From Clostridium magnum DSM 2767 (GTDB lineage: Bacteria; Bacillota; Clostridia; Clostridiales; Clostridiaceae), in assembly GCF_001623875.1 (NCBI RefSeq), contig NZ_LWAE01000004.1:248001-312000 (forward strand): a stretch of 64,000 nt of DNA, read 5' to 3'. This document shows, piece by piece, positions 54,448 to 63,953 of the stretch; the first letter of the stretch is position 1; every line of letters begins with the position of its first letter. Both the position numbers and the translations under genes were made by a program. The notes beneath the pieces were generated by a model. The model was not told the DNA's origin, did not search any database, and worked only from the letters and a program-made list of their open reading frames with translations.

Positions 54448-56330
54448 TAGTCCTGTACTCTTTTCTTCTTCCATAAAGCAGTTCTGCTTATTCCTAACTG
54501 TTTAGCTATTTCTGTCTTTGTCATACCTTGATTTGATAATATTTCTATCATCTTTTCCTCTATAGATTGATACATATCCCTTAAACTAACATTACTATCT
54601 ATATACTGCATTTTTTCATATTGTATCCCTTCACCTTCATCTTCATATTCATCCAAATCAAGTTCATGGAATAGCACATATCTTTGAGCAACATTTTTCA
54701 ACTCTCTTACGTTTCCAGGCCATGTATGATTTACTATTCTGTTCTTATCCTCACAACTTAATTCTAGTTCATCATTTTCTTCCGATAGTCCTTTCAAGTA
54801 ATATTTAAATAGTGGAATTATGTCATCCGTTCTTTGTCTAAGAGGTGGGATACTTAGCTTTAAAATATTTAATCTATAGAATAAATCACTTCTAAAGTTT
54901 CCATCTCTAACTTTTTTCTTTAAATCCTCATTAGCAGCAGCGATAACTCTTACATCTAAAGGGATAACATAATCTGAACCTATTCTCATTACTTCTTTTT
55001 CCTCTAAAACACGGAGCAGCTTCGCTTGAAGACTAAGGGACATACTGTTTATTTCATCTAAAAATATAGTTCCCCCATGAGCCAGTTCAAATAATCCTGG
55101 CTTTCCACCCTTTCTTGCTCCTGTAAATGCTCCTTCCTCGTATCCAAAAAGTTCACTTTCCAAAAGACTTTCTGATATAGCTGCACAGTTAACAACTACA
55201 AAGGGTTCTTCCTTTCTACTACTTATATTATGTATGCTTTGAGCAACAATTTCCTTACCGGTACCACTTTCTCCACAAATCATAACAGTGCTATCTGTCA
55301 AACCAATTTTTATTGCCTTAGCGACAGTATCTTGCATAATAGAATCATATGCAATAATATCCTTGAAAGTATGCTTAGCAACAAGTCCTTTTTTGTTCAT
55401 TTCATATCTTATTTTCTTTTCTAAATTTTGAAGCTTAGTAATATCCTGAAAGGAACATAAAACACCATTAATATTTCCATCCACCTCCAAAACAGATGTA
55501 TTGGAAGTAATTATAATCTTCCTTAATTTTTTAATTTTATTATATTGATTAATTTTATCCTTCAAAACTTCTATCATGAATCCTAGTTCTGGATAAACCT
55601 CTAAAAGTTTTTTATCCATCACATCTTTGCTATCTTTCTTTAATAATTCCTCTGCTCTTTCATTATATAGTATGATTTTACCCTCTGCGTCTATTGCTAT
55701 GACAGCATCATGCACTCCATCCAATATGGTTTTAAGGACCTCATTTTTATATCTTTGTTCATATAAACCATCTACTAACTCTTTTGCATATGTGATTGCT
55801 TCATGAATAGATTCTCTGCTGGCACCTATATGAACATTGTCTATTCCCTGTTTTCGAGCACAGCTACATGGGATTCCTCCCCCAACAATTACAAATTCTT
55901 TACTTCTATCAATATACTTACGTACTCTGTCCTCTATCTCTTCTTTAATACGATATCTTTCAATTGTGATATTAGTTTTAATTAAATCTTTTAATTCGTC
56001 ATAATCGAAGTATTCATAAATAGAAATAAACAAAACTATCTGTTTCTTATATATACTTGCTATTTTTACTGCACGTAAAATATCTAGTGTAGTAATCTTC
56101 AAATGCACTACAGGAACATTAACCTTGCTAACTGTATAAATATATCCCCCACTTCTTGCTACAATCGCCTTAGCACCTTTACTCTCTAATATTCTCCCCT
56201 GCTCTTCCATTTTATTGGAATCCAATATATCTATAATAACTTTCCCTTGTTCTACATCCTCTGGAAATAATTCTATAATGCTATTTTTAAGCTCTGCATC
56301 AGAGGCAATTACTCCTATTTTTCTATTCAT
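54447..56330 (-). CDS. Sigma-54-dependent transcriptional activator (PrpR_N-PAS-AAA-Fis)
   Basis: 627 residues. PrpR-type N-terminal sensor domain (about 1-185), PAS domain (about 200-305), AAA+ domain with Walker A GESGTGKE, GAFTGA sigma-54 contact loop and Walker B GTIFLDEI, TWPGNVRELKN, and a C-terminal Fis-type HTH (MTKTEIAKQLGISRTALWKK). It is probably the activator of the ptb-ior-buk operon, given the -24/-12 promoter 100 bases downstream of its stop. The sensed ligand may be an acyl or 2-oxo acid intermediate, by inference. Confidence 0.94.
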   Translation of the reverse strand: MNRKIGVIASDAELKNSIIELFPEDVEQGKVIIDILDSNKMEEQGRILESKGAKAIVARSGGYIYTVSKVNVPVVHLKITTLDILRAVKIASIYKKQIVLFISIYEYFDYDELKDLIKTNITIERYRIKEEIEDRVRKYIDRSKEFVIVGGGIPCSCARKQGIDNVHIGASRESIHEAITYAKELVDGLYEQRYKNEVLKTILDGVHDAVIAIDAEGKIILYNERAEELLKKDSKDVMDKKLLEVYPELGFMIEVLKDKINQYNKIKKLRKIIITSNTSVLEVDGNINGVLCSFQDITKLQNLEKKIRYEMNKKGLVAKHTFKDIIAYDSIMQDTVAKAIKIGLTDSTVMICGESGTGKEIVAQSIHNISSRKEEPFVVVNCAAISESLLESELFGYEEGAFTGARKGGKPGLFELAHGGTIFLDEINSMSLSLQAKLLRVLEEKEVMRIGSDYVIPLDVRVIAAANEDLKKKVRDGNFRSDLFYRLNILKLSIPPLRQRTDDIIPLFKYYLKGLSEENDELELSCEDKNRIVNHTWPGNVRELKNVAQRYVLFHELDLDEYEDEGEGIQYEKMQYIDSNVSLRDMYQSIEEKMIEILSNQGMTKTEIAKQLGISRTALWKKKRVQD

Positions 56331-56394
56331 ATAAATTCTCCTTAATTATTAGTGAAATTTTATAGCCCCTTGAGACTTTTATGGGTAAAAATAA

Positions 56395-56440
56395 AAAGCA
56401 TATGACACTTATAATAATCTTATTATAAGACATATGCTTT
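56395..56440 (-). terminator. Terminator after the LysR gene
   Basis: AAAGCATATGACACTTATAA and a near-complement ending ATATGCTTT form a long stem between the LysR gene and the sigma-54 activator. T residues follow on both sides. Confidence 0.8.
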
Positions 56441-56500
56441 ATTCTTTACTACTAAAACACCTTAATATTAGAGTAAAAGTGCAGAGTATTTTCATAGATG

Positions 56501-57400
56501 TCATTCAATTATATTTTGATTATTTTTACTCAAAAAGTAATTCATAAATATTTTCATAGTTTGATTTATTTTTGTATCTTTTTTCACAATAAATCCTATA
56601 TCCCAAATAGCAGTTGGACTATTGATTGGAATACAGCTCAGTTCATCATAATTAGCTATATTAGCCAAAGAATTCACAAAAACAAATACTCCTTTATTTA
56701 AGGCTACAAAATCGTATGCTATTAATAAATCAAAAGTACATTTTGTATAAATATTAGGTTCAAATCCCGCCTCTATAAAATGATCCATTATTAAGGATTG
56801 TATTCGAAAGGTTTCATCTAATAAAATAAGTTTTTCATTTCGTAAATCTGTAAAACTTATACTCTCTTTTTTAGCAATAGGATTATTTTTATTTACTACA
56901 GCTACAAAGTAATCCTTCTTTAAATGATAATATGAAAAATCAATTTTGTTTCTTGGATTTATAGTGCATGCGATATCAAGGCTTCCATTTAGTACATTAG
57001 CTTCACATTCAATATCCCTATATTCATGTATAACAATATCTATTCCTAAAAAGTCCTTACTAAACTCAACTATTTCTTTGGTTCCTAAAGTACGTAGAGT
57101 TCCTGGTGCAAAACCTACCTTTAACTTTCTTTTTTTCATTTTCACTTTATTGTAAATATCATCTTGAAAAACATCAAACTCTTTTATAAGTTTGTCAGCT
57201 TTGGGATAAACATATTCACCTAGTTCAGTTAATTCAACGCCGCGAGATGTTCTTTTAAAAAGTGGAGTGCCCAGTTCCTTCTCCAGATTGCTAATTATCC
57301 TGCTAAGTGCCTGCTGCGTTATAAAAAGCTCTTTAGCTGACTTAGTAAAGTTTTTATCTTGACATACTTTTATGAAATATTTTAAAGAAGTTATATCCAT
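56501..57400 (-). CDS. LysR-family transcriptional regulator
   Basis: 299 residues: N-terminal winged HTH (LKYFIKVCQDKNFTKSAKEL, ITQQALSRIISNLEKELG, residues 6-43) and a periplasmic-binding-protein-like effector domain (about 90-295). It follows the flavoenzyme and Fe-ADH genes on the same strand and probably controls them. A direct repeat near 60701-60733, upstream of that operon, is a possible target. Ligand unknown. Confidence 0.92.
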   Translation of the reverse strand: MDITSLKYFIKVCQDKNFTKSAKELFITQQALSRIISNLEKELGTPLFKRTSRGVELTELGEYVYPKADKLIKEFDVFQDDIYNKVKMKKRKLKVGFAPGTLRTLGTKEIVEFSKDFLGIDIVIHEYRDIECEANVLNGSLDIACTINPRNKIDFSYYHLKKDYFVAVVNKNNPIAKKESISFTDLRNEKLILLDETFRIQSLIMDHFIEAGFEPNIYTKCTFDLLIAYDFVALNKGVFVFVNSLANIANYDELSCIPINSPTAIWDIGFIVKKDTKINQTMKIFMNYFLSKNNQNIIE

Positions 57401-57423
57401 AATACCTCCTTAATAACTAAATA

Positions 57424-57475
57424 TTATTTATATAGGATAGCAGTTTTATTATACAGTTCTACCCTATATAAATAA
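57424..57475. repeat. Large inverted repeat between Fe-ADH and LysR genes
   Basis: TTATTTATATAGGATAG pairs with CTACCCTATATAAATAA (one mismatch). It may terminate the ADH transcript or be a LysR operator; the weak T-run leaves both open. Confidence 0.55.
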
Positions 57476-57496
57476 AGGTTTTATAGAGTATATAAC

Positions 57497-58642
57497 TTAC
57501 TTATAATTATCGTACATAGCTCCAAGAATTACTTGAACTTCTTTCTTAGTTAGTTGTTTGGGTACGAAATTATAACATGCATCAGCTAATACCATGTCTG
57601 CTATACCTATTAATTCTTCTCTTACTATCCCTAATTCTTCTAAAGATTTAATACCTACTTTTTTAGCGAATTTACGTATTTCTGCCGCTACCTTTTCTCC
57701 AATTTCTATATCTGTTTCTTTTCCATTAAAGCTAATATCCATAGCTTCTCCAACAACTTTAACTTTATCAGCTTTAATGTTAGAAGCATACTTCATAACT
57801 TCTGGTAATCCAATTGCACATACAGCACCATGTGCAATGTGGAACTTAGCACCAACTGAATGGGCAATAGCATGTCCTAAATGCACCAAAGAATCATTAA
57901 AAGCTAGTCCAGCAAAATTACTTGCTAGTAAAAGACTTTCCCTTGCTTCAATGTTTTTACCATCCTTCATAGCTATTTCAAGAGAAACAAATACTTTTTT
58001 TATAGCATCCGATGCTAAAAGTTCTGACTTAGGATTGGGAAATTTTGCTGTAATTGCTTCTGCTGCATGAGAAATTGTATCCATACCTGTATTAGCGGTT
58101 ACATCTACCGGAACAGATGTAGTTATTTCTGGATCTAATATACCTAAAGTTGAATTACAAATAACAGAATTTTTAACATTGTTGATTGTATCTGTTATTA
58201 CTCCAATAGAGGTACTCTCACTTCCTGTTCCTGCAGTTGTAACTACCATTATTACAGGAACTCCCGGAGTATAAAAAGGATTTCCAAAGTATTGATTTAC
58301 AGGAGCTGGATTATTAACTAATACATTTATACCCTTAGCTGCATCCATAGGACTTCCCCCACCAATTGCAACTATACCATCTATCTTTTCTGTTTTAGCA
58401 AGCTCTCCGCCTTCATTTATAATATAATCCGGTGGATCAGCAATTATTTTCTTAAATTCTACTATTTCTAAACCTGAATTTATTAAGCTTTCTTTTGCTT
58501 TAGCATATCCATTTAATTTTGCAACATTTTCATCTGATACTATCATAACTTTTGTACAACCTAATTTTTTTGCCTCTTCACCTAATAAACTAATTGTTCC
58601 TGCTCCACAAATAATTGGACAAGTTTGTGCATATCTTCCCAT
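57497..58642 (-). CDS. Iron-containing alcohol dehydrogenase (third type)
   Basis: 381 residues, Fe-ADH fold with GGGSPMDAAKGINV, TTAGTGSESTSIGVIT and metal histidines in HLGHAIAHSVGAKFHIAHG. It is unlike the 18.7-21.5 kb pair and the 46.7 kb enzyme, and closer to lactaldehyde/4-hydroxybutyrate-type dehydrogenases. It lies 26 bases after the flavoenzyme, suggesting consecutive reductive steps on an unsaturated or hydroxy-acid-derived compound. Substrate not determinable. Confidence 0.9.
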   Translation of the reverse strand: MGRYAQTCPIICGAGTISLLGEEAKKLGCTKVMIVSDENVAKLNGYAKAKESLINSGLEIVEFKKIIADPPDYIINEGGELAKTEKIDGIVAIGGGSPMDAAKGINVLVNNPAPVNQYFGNPFYTPGVPVIMVVTTAGTGSESTSIGVITDTINNVKNSVICNSTLGILDPEITTSVPVDVTANTGMDTISHAAEAITAKFPNPKSELLASDAIKKVFVSLEIAMKDGKNIEARESLLLASNFAGLAFNDSLVHLGHAIAHSVGAKFHIAHGAVCAIGLPEVMKYASNIKADKVKVVGEAMDISFNGKETDIEIGEKVAAEIRKFAKKVGIKSLEELGIVREELIGIADMVLADACYNFVPKQLTKKEVQVILGAMYDNYK

Positions 58643-58668
58643 AATACTACTCCTCCTGCTATTTATTT

Positions 58669-60636
58669 TTATAAATTATATGCATTCGCAAAACCAGTTT
58701 CCATTGCATTTCTAATTTTACCTGGCTTGGATGCATCACCTAATATTTTAACTATGTGAAAATTAGTATTAATCTGATCTAATAATTCAGTATTAGATCT
58801 AGTTCCCAATGAAATAATTATATTATCAAAGGAATAATCCTTAATTTCATTACTTTCCATAAGTTCAAAAGTTGCTTTTCCATTTTCAATTTTAATTAAT
58901 TTGTGCTTTGGATAAAGTTTTACACCATACTGAGAAACTCTGCCCATTATATCTATAAGATTTTGGAAAAATAGTCCTGGTCCTATATTGTCAGCCATTT
59001 CAAATACAGTAACTTCATTACCCATCTCAGCTAATAATTCTGATGTTTCTAATCCAGTCATACCAGAACCTACTACACCAACTTTTTTTCCTTCTAATTT
59101 AACTTTTCCACTTAATATATCTACAGTTGATAAAACTTCTTTACCATCAATACCAGATATAGACTTTGGCATTATTGGATTTGAACCTTGTGCAACAAAT
59201 ACTGCATAAGGATTTAGTTCTTTTAAATCATCTATAGTAGGTGCAGTATTTAATCTTATTTCTACTCCCAATTTTTCAGCCTGTACTCTTAAATAATCTA
59301 TAAGCCAAGTTATTTTTTCTTTCTTTGGAGGCTTATTTGCAAATTCTAGCTGTCCACCTATTTTATCTGATTTTTCAAATACTACAGGCTTGAATTTTCT
59401 CATTGCAAGAACTCTTGCTGCTTCTAAACCTGCTGGACCTGCACCTATTATGGCTACAGTTCTTCCATCGCCGTCTTCTCTAAAATTGCTATAATCTAAT
59501 TCTCTACCACTTTGAATATTTATAGCACACTGGCAAGGTGAGTTTGTCATATCTGCAAACATAAGTGTTTCCATACAGTGAAGGCAGGATATACATTTTC
59601 TGCACTCATCAGCTCTGCCTTCCTTAGCCTTATTTGACCACTCTGGGTCTCCAAAATGTTGTCTTGCAGAACCAACAAAATCTACTTTTCCTTCTGCTAT
59701 AATACTATCTGCGTATTCAGGTTCTCTAATAACTGCAACCCCAATAACAGGAATATTTACTGATCTTTTTATAGTTTCTGGTAAATTTATTTTCCAGCCT
59801 TGATCAAAGGAAGTTGGTTCCCAAGCAGTGTTCATAGTTTCATAAGTACCTGAACTAACATCTATTGCATCTACGCCTAATTCTTCTAATCGCTTAGATA
59901 TCTCAACACCATCTTCAAGATGTAGCCCTTCCTCTGGAAAACCTATTTTTTCATAAAATTCATCAACGGATAATCTTACAATTAACGGAAAGTCCTTTCC
60001 ACATCTTTCTCTAATACCAATTACTATTTCTTCTAAAAATCTAATTCTATTTTCAAAACTTCCACCATATTTATCAGTCCTGTGATTTGTATGAGGACTT
60101 AAAAATTGATTTACTAGGTATCCGTGTGCTCCATGTACTTCAACACCATCTATACCTGCTTTTTTAACTCTTACTGCAGCAGCTATAAAGTTTTCTACCA
60201 TCTCTTCAACTTCTTCTGTTGTCATAGCCACTGTTGGTTGATGTACACATTGACATTCAATAGCACTAGGTGCTAACATTGGTAAATTTCCATTAATAGC
60301 GCTTATACCTTGTCTGCCTGGATGATATATTTGAACTACTATTTTACTATCATATTTGTGAATCTCATCTGCTAATTTTTTTAAACCAGGTATATGTTTA
60401 TCATGTGCTGCAGACATTTGCCTACAATTTCCTCTACCTCTTGACTCTTCAATCATTGTAACCTCTGTAAATATAACTCCTACTCCACCTTTTGCTCTTG
60501 CAGCGTAAAAGGCAACGGTTTCATCGGACATTGAACCATCCGGATTTCCTAAGTGAATGCCCATAGGTGTCATTACAATTCTGTTTTGCATTTCCATAGA
60601 TCCTATCTTGCCTTTTGAGAACAAATTATTAAACAT
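58669..60636 (-). CDS. NADH:flavin oxidoreductase / 2-enoate reductase family
   Basis: 655 residues. N-terminal OYE-type TIM barrel binding FMN (residues 1-330), a [4Fe-4S] motif CRKCISCLHC with a following Cys (about 340-365), and a C-terminal FAD/NADH domain (GAGPAGLEAARVLA, GSGMTGLETSELLAEMG). The family reduces C=C bonds of enoates or dienoyl-CoAs, or demethylates amines. FMN contacts VTPMGIHL and HGAHGYLVNQFLSP are visible. Together with the adjacent Fe-ADH it forms a small reductive operon; the exact substrate is not known. Confidence 0.93.
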   Translation of the reverse strand: MFNNLFSKGKIGSMEMQNRIVMTPMGIHLGNPDGSMSDETVAFYAARAKGGVGVIFTEVTMIEESRGRGNCRQMSAAHDKHIPGLKKLADEIHKYDSKIVVQIYHPGRQGISAINGNLPMLAPSAIECQCVHQPTVAMTTEEVEEMVENFIAAAVRVKKAGIDGVEVHGAHGYLVNQFLSPHTNHRTDKYGGSFENRIRFLEEIVIGIRERCGKDFPLIVRLSVDEFYEKIGFPEEGLHLEDGVEISKRLEELGVDAIDVSSGTYETMNTAWEPTSFDQGWKINLPETIKRSVNIPVIGVAVIREPEYADSIIAEGKVDFVGSARQHFGDPEWSNKAKEGRADECRKCISCLHCMETLMFADMTNSPCQCAINIQSGRELDYSNFREDGDGRTVAIIGAGPAGLEAARVLAMRKFKPVVFEKSDKIGGQLEFANKPPKKEKITWLIDYLRVQAEKLGVEIRLNTAPTIDDLKELNPYAVFVAQGSNPIMPKSISGIDGKEVLSTVDILSGKVKLEGKKVGVVGSGMTGLETSELLAEMGNEVTVFEMADNIGPGLFFQNLIDIMGRVSQYGVKLYPKHKLIKIENGKATFELMESNEIKDYSFDNIIISLGTRSNTELLDQINTNFHIVKILGDASKPGKIRNAMETGFANAYNL

Positions 60637-60700
60637 ATAAATTCCTCCTACTCGTATAAATTAAAATATTCTGATTTCTTTCACTTCATGTTAATATTTT

Positions 60701-60733
60701 AACGCTTGTTATAATATTTATAAAACGCTTATT
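60701..60733. promoter_or_regulatory. Direct repeat upstream of the flavoenzyme operon
   Basis: AACGCTTGTT and AACGCTTATT are spaced by about 13 AT-rich bases in the region just upstream of the flavoenzyme gene. It could be a LysR target; evidence is weak. Confidence 0.4.
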
Positions 60734-60846
60734 TGTTGTAGGAGTCACAATAAAAATTGATAGTTGCATTCTAAACTTTTATCTTTCGCATATATTTCTA
60801 ATTCGTTTGAATAAATATCGTATTATTATAAAACTGCACTAAAAAT

Positions 60847-60892
60847 AAAGCATGTAACCTTGCAATATTTTACTTACATGTTACATGCTTTT
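60847..60892 (-). terminator. Terminator after the AAA-RyR gene
   Basis: AAAGCATGTAAC and GTTACATGCTTT form a perfect 12-bp stem 35 bases after the stop, with adjacent A/T runs. Confidence 0.85.
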
Positions 60893-60926
60893 CTAAAATA
60901 TAAATTTTATAATACTTCAAACTCAC

Positions 60927-63485
60927 CTAGGACTTTAATCGTTCTAGCTTAAAATTAGACTTTGCTAATATTTCTGGCCAAATCTTAACCATCTGATATA
61001 CTTTATTTTTCTTTTCTTGTGGCAGGTTTTCCCAGTAAATAAGACCAGGATCAGTTTTTTTCTTATTATCTTTAAGCTCTCCATACTTCCATCCAGTCTT
61101 TTTCCTATGGCGATACCAGCGTATATGCTCGTCTTCTGCTAAGATTTCCACTTCTTTGTCTGTAAATTCCACAAACTTAGGATTTTCCTTAACAGAAATA
61201 ATATCATAATTAATTTTAAGTAAAGAATTAGGTATATGTCTAGCTTGATCTCGACTAGAGTTTTTAAGTTCTTCACTAAGGTTTTCCCACGGTACTATAA
61301 AATCTATAATATCCATATTTTTATTATTTTCATTGAGCATTCTATATTTTTCATGAATAGCCATTGCAAGACTTTCAATTTTTTCACTATAAAATGCATC
61401 AAGCATTAGATGACGTAAGAATTGTTCTTCATCTACGTGTAATTTCAACTGTTCCTTTGAAGGCAAATCAGATTGTTCCCAAATCTTAGCATTAGTTAAC
61501 ATGCTCATTTCCAGTATTGCCTCCATTGATCTTGATTCATGTTTATATCTTCTGATTTTAAGTAGTGCTCTTAGTACACCATTATCGATTTGAGCCTCTC
61601 CATTATCATTTATGAGATGAGGCACTTTACGCTCCAATAGTGAGCGTAACAACATAGCTCTTCTAATTATAAATAATTGATCCTTCTCATCTGTTTGATT
61701 TGGGCCTAATATATTTACATAACCTCTTAATCTACTTGTAAAATCTGGGCCCTTAGCTCCTTTAAATTCTGTTAAAAATTCTTTTTTTTCATTTTCTTCT
61801 TTTATATCTTCTCCAAGGAATTCTCTAAAAGTACTATTTGTTCCACCTGCAAACACAAAGATAGCTTTTCCTATAGGGTGAATAGAATCTCCTTCTCTAA
61901 ATATGCCATCCTGCATAGGTGCTAAGAAGTATTTTAGCCATCCCAATTTTCCTTCAAAAGCAGAGTCGAACTCATCAAAAAATATTAGTGGAATTTTACC
62001 TTTTAGTGAATAATCTCTTACCTTATGAAAAGCATTAATTAAATCTAAGGGATTTCGAAACTGGGATAAATTAAAATTTAGCTTTTCAATTAATTCTGGA
62101 GCAATACTATCTGCTATTTCTGATACCCCAAAAGACTTTCCTGACCCTGGGGTTCCAAATACAGCTATGGAAAGTGGACGAACTGTATTTTTAGATGATA
62201 TATATTCCCACATAAGATTTTTAATACTTCTATAGCTTTCAATCTCTGTTCTATCTACAGTTTGTAAATTTCCAAACTGTGCTATAGGTATAGATTTAAG
62301 TACATTTTTCACTCCATTTTTCACTATATCGTAGGCTATTTCCGCTAAGTTGGTAGAGCTTTTATCCTTAAGAATATACCAGTAAGAATTATTTTCTTCA
62401 TTAATTACATTAGGTATTTTTACATCTTGAATTAATTCCTTATGTATAAAATCATTTTCTCCTTCAATAAACATTTCTGGATTAGGAAATTGAACTTCCT
62501 CTACACTTTTTCCAAAACCATTGATGAAATATTTTTGAGCCGCCACAATTCCCTCACGTATTCCTTCACCTATTGACAAAAATAAATCTTCCTCATTATG
62601 ACTCTCCCAAGCAATGCTGCGTGCAAGACCGGCAACAAAACAAGATGTAAGCCCATACATTTTACCTAGAGTATCTTTAAAGGAACCACCCTCACATTCA
62701 TAAGGTATAAAGTATAGATAAGCTTCATTAGTACCTCCATCCTTGTAATAGATGGCACCTTCAAGACCAAAAGGCACTATAAGGTGATGACAGTTTGCAA
62801 GAAATGCAAGATTAGGATTGTTATGAATTTGCCATAAGAACTCCTGTGCTGTTTTTTCCCATGAGAGACTTTTACTTATATTAACTCCCTTGGAACGTAA
62901 GTCATCAGCATTTATTACAACTATAGTTTTTTCAATATGAAATTTCTCTAATTGTCTCCAAAGAGCACTTGAACCAATTGGATTATTCATTTTATATAAA
63001 ACTATTGGAGATTTTTCAGTTGATCTTAAAGCCATAGGCCAAAACTCTTCATTAGAATTAAAGCCATTATTTTCATCATCTATTATAACTATATTTGCAT
63101 CAATAACATCATCTGCTATAGGTAGCAATTTAGGAATACCTAATGATGGTCCCGCAAATCCTAAAAAGCGTTTTACCCTATATACCTTGCCTTTGCTTTT
63201 TTCCTCTGCACATACAGGAAAAAGATCTAACTCTGCCATAGAACAAAGAAATTCTTTTGATAAATTCGTTTCTATATCATCTGTTTTAGGGGAGTATACA
63301 GCTGCGTCTGTAGCTAATGCTACAAGCTTTGCCAAAAGTAATGACTCGCCTGATTTTAAAACACTATGTACATTTTGATGAGTTTGCCAGCTTAGGCCTT
63401 TATTATTTTGTGGTTCTGTTATCCATTGTAAATAATTTATACATATATCTCCTGATACAACGATTTTTAAATTTTTACCCTCCAT
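60927..63485 (-). CDS. Large predicted fusion: ribokinase-like region, AAA+ ATPase, RyR domain
   Basis: About 852 residues. The N-terminal 340 residues start LKIVVSGDICINYLQW and include a late LTSCFVAGLARSIA, resembling a ribokinase/PfkB fold (inferred). Central ATPase: Walker A FGTPGSGKSFG, Walker B IPLIFFDEFDSAF. The C-terminal RyR domain (about 755-845) has EDEHIRWYRHRKKTGWKYG and DPGLIYWENLPQEKK. RyR plus ATPase proteins are predicted nucleotide-sensing or conflict factors. Start ATG 63485 (AAAGGAG eight bases ahead). Repeat copy 8 sits immediately upstream of the ribosome site. Monocistronic; no effector gene adjacent. Confidence 0.8.
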   Translation of the reverse strand: MEGKNLKIVVSGDICINYLQWITEPQNNKGLSWQTHQNVHSVLKSGESLLLAKLVALATDAAVYSPKTDDIETNLSKEFLCSMAELDLFPVCAEEKSKGKVYRVKRFLGFAGPSLGIPKLLPIADDVIDANIVIIDDENNGFNSNEEFWPMALRSTEKSPIVLYKMNNPIGSSALWRQLEKFHIEKTIVVINADDLRSKGVNISKSLSWEKTAQEFLWQIHNNPNLAFLANCHHLIVPFGLEGAIYYKDGGTNEAYLYFIPYECEGGSFKDTLGKMYGLTSCFVAGLARSIAWESHNEEDLFLSIGEGIREGIVAAQKYFINGFGKSVEEVQFPNPEMFIEGENDFIHKELIQDVKIPNVINEENNSYWYILKDKSSTNLAEIAYDIVKNGVKNVLKSIPIAQFGNLQTVDRTEIESYRSIKNLMWEYISSKNTVRPLSIAVFGTPGSGKSFGVSEIADSIAPELIEKLNFNLSQFRNPLDLINAFHKVRDYSLKGKIPLIFFDEFDSAFEGKLGWLKYFLAPMQDGIFREGDSIHPIGKAIFVFAGGTNSTFREFLGEDIKEENEKKEFLTEFKGAKGPDFTSRLRGYVNILGPNQTDEKDQLFIIRRAMLLRSLLERKVPHLINDNGEAQIDNGVLRALLKIRRYKHESRSMEAILEMSMLTNAKIWEQSDLPSKEQLKLHVDEEQFLRHLMLDAFYSEKIESLAMAIHEKYRMLNENNKNMDIIDFIVPWENLSEELKNSSRDQARHIPNSLLKINYDIISVKENPKFVEFTDKEVEILAEDEHIRWYRHRKKTGWKYGELKDNKKKTDPGLIYWENLPQEKKNKVYQMVKIWPEILAKSNFKLERLKS

Positions 63486-63498
63486 GATTCTCACTCCT

Positions 63499-63632
63499 TT
63501 TATCCGATGACTACCTGCTCTAATACTCCATCTTCTTCAAAGTTGGAGTAAAGAGCGGCTACGTCCCTGGATTCGTTCAACTAAGAATCAGGTGGAGTTT
63601 GAAACTCCATCTGATTCAAGTTTTCACTTCAT
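63499..63632 (-). repeat. Two-hairpin modular repeat, copy 8
   Basis: The only copy in reverse orientation: TTTATCCGATGAC at its left end and CACTTCAT at its right end. Both hairpins are present; the first uses the GGAG/CTCC arm. The final A run merges into the ribosome site of the AAA-RyR gene, so here the repeat is in sense and in the leader. Confidence 0.88.
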
Positions 63633-63765
63633 GCCGTAAACAATAATGTATATTTATTAATAATATATTAAATTAACTCAATTTACAACTATTATAAGTA
63701 TAGCAAATTTGTAAATTTAATTTTGAATAAATATGATTTCCTATTAACCTTTAGGTTACATTAAT

Positions 63766-63809
63766 AAAAAAGCTGTAGATAAGATTTATATCTAAAACTT
63801 ATCTACAGC
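63766..63809 (-). terminator. Terminator after the OadG-like gene
   Basis: GCTGTAGATAAG and CTTATCTACAGC form a 12-bp stem followed by TTTTTT on the minus strand, 16 bases past the stop. Confidence 0.9.
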
Positions 63810-63824
63810 CTACATATTAGTTTA

Positions 63825-63953
63825 TTATTTCTCTGGGAACACTTTTATTAAAGTTTTTATCAAAGCATATATTATTGACAATACTACAAATATTCCGCCC
63901 ATACCTGAAGCCATTACACTTAGTGATTCTTTAAAAGTCATTAAAGGATCCAT
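63825..63953 (-). CDS. OadG-like small membrane subunit (42 residues)
   Basis: A short peptide beginning MDPLMTFKESLSVMASG, with one membrane helix (about residues 17-36) and a basic tail. It has the layout of OadG-related small subunits found with Na+-pumping decarboxylases. Shine-Dalgarno GGTAGGTG precedes ATG 63953. The stop is followed by a terminator, so it ends an operon whose other genes, perhaps a biotin carrier or decarboxylase, lie past the right edge. The assignment rests on size, topology and sequence flavour. Confidence 0.65.
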   Translation of the reverse strand: MDPLMTFKESLSVMASGMGGIFVVLSIIYALIKTLIKVFPEK

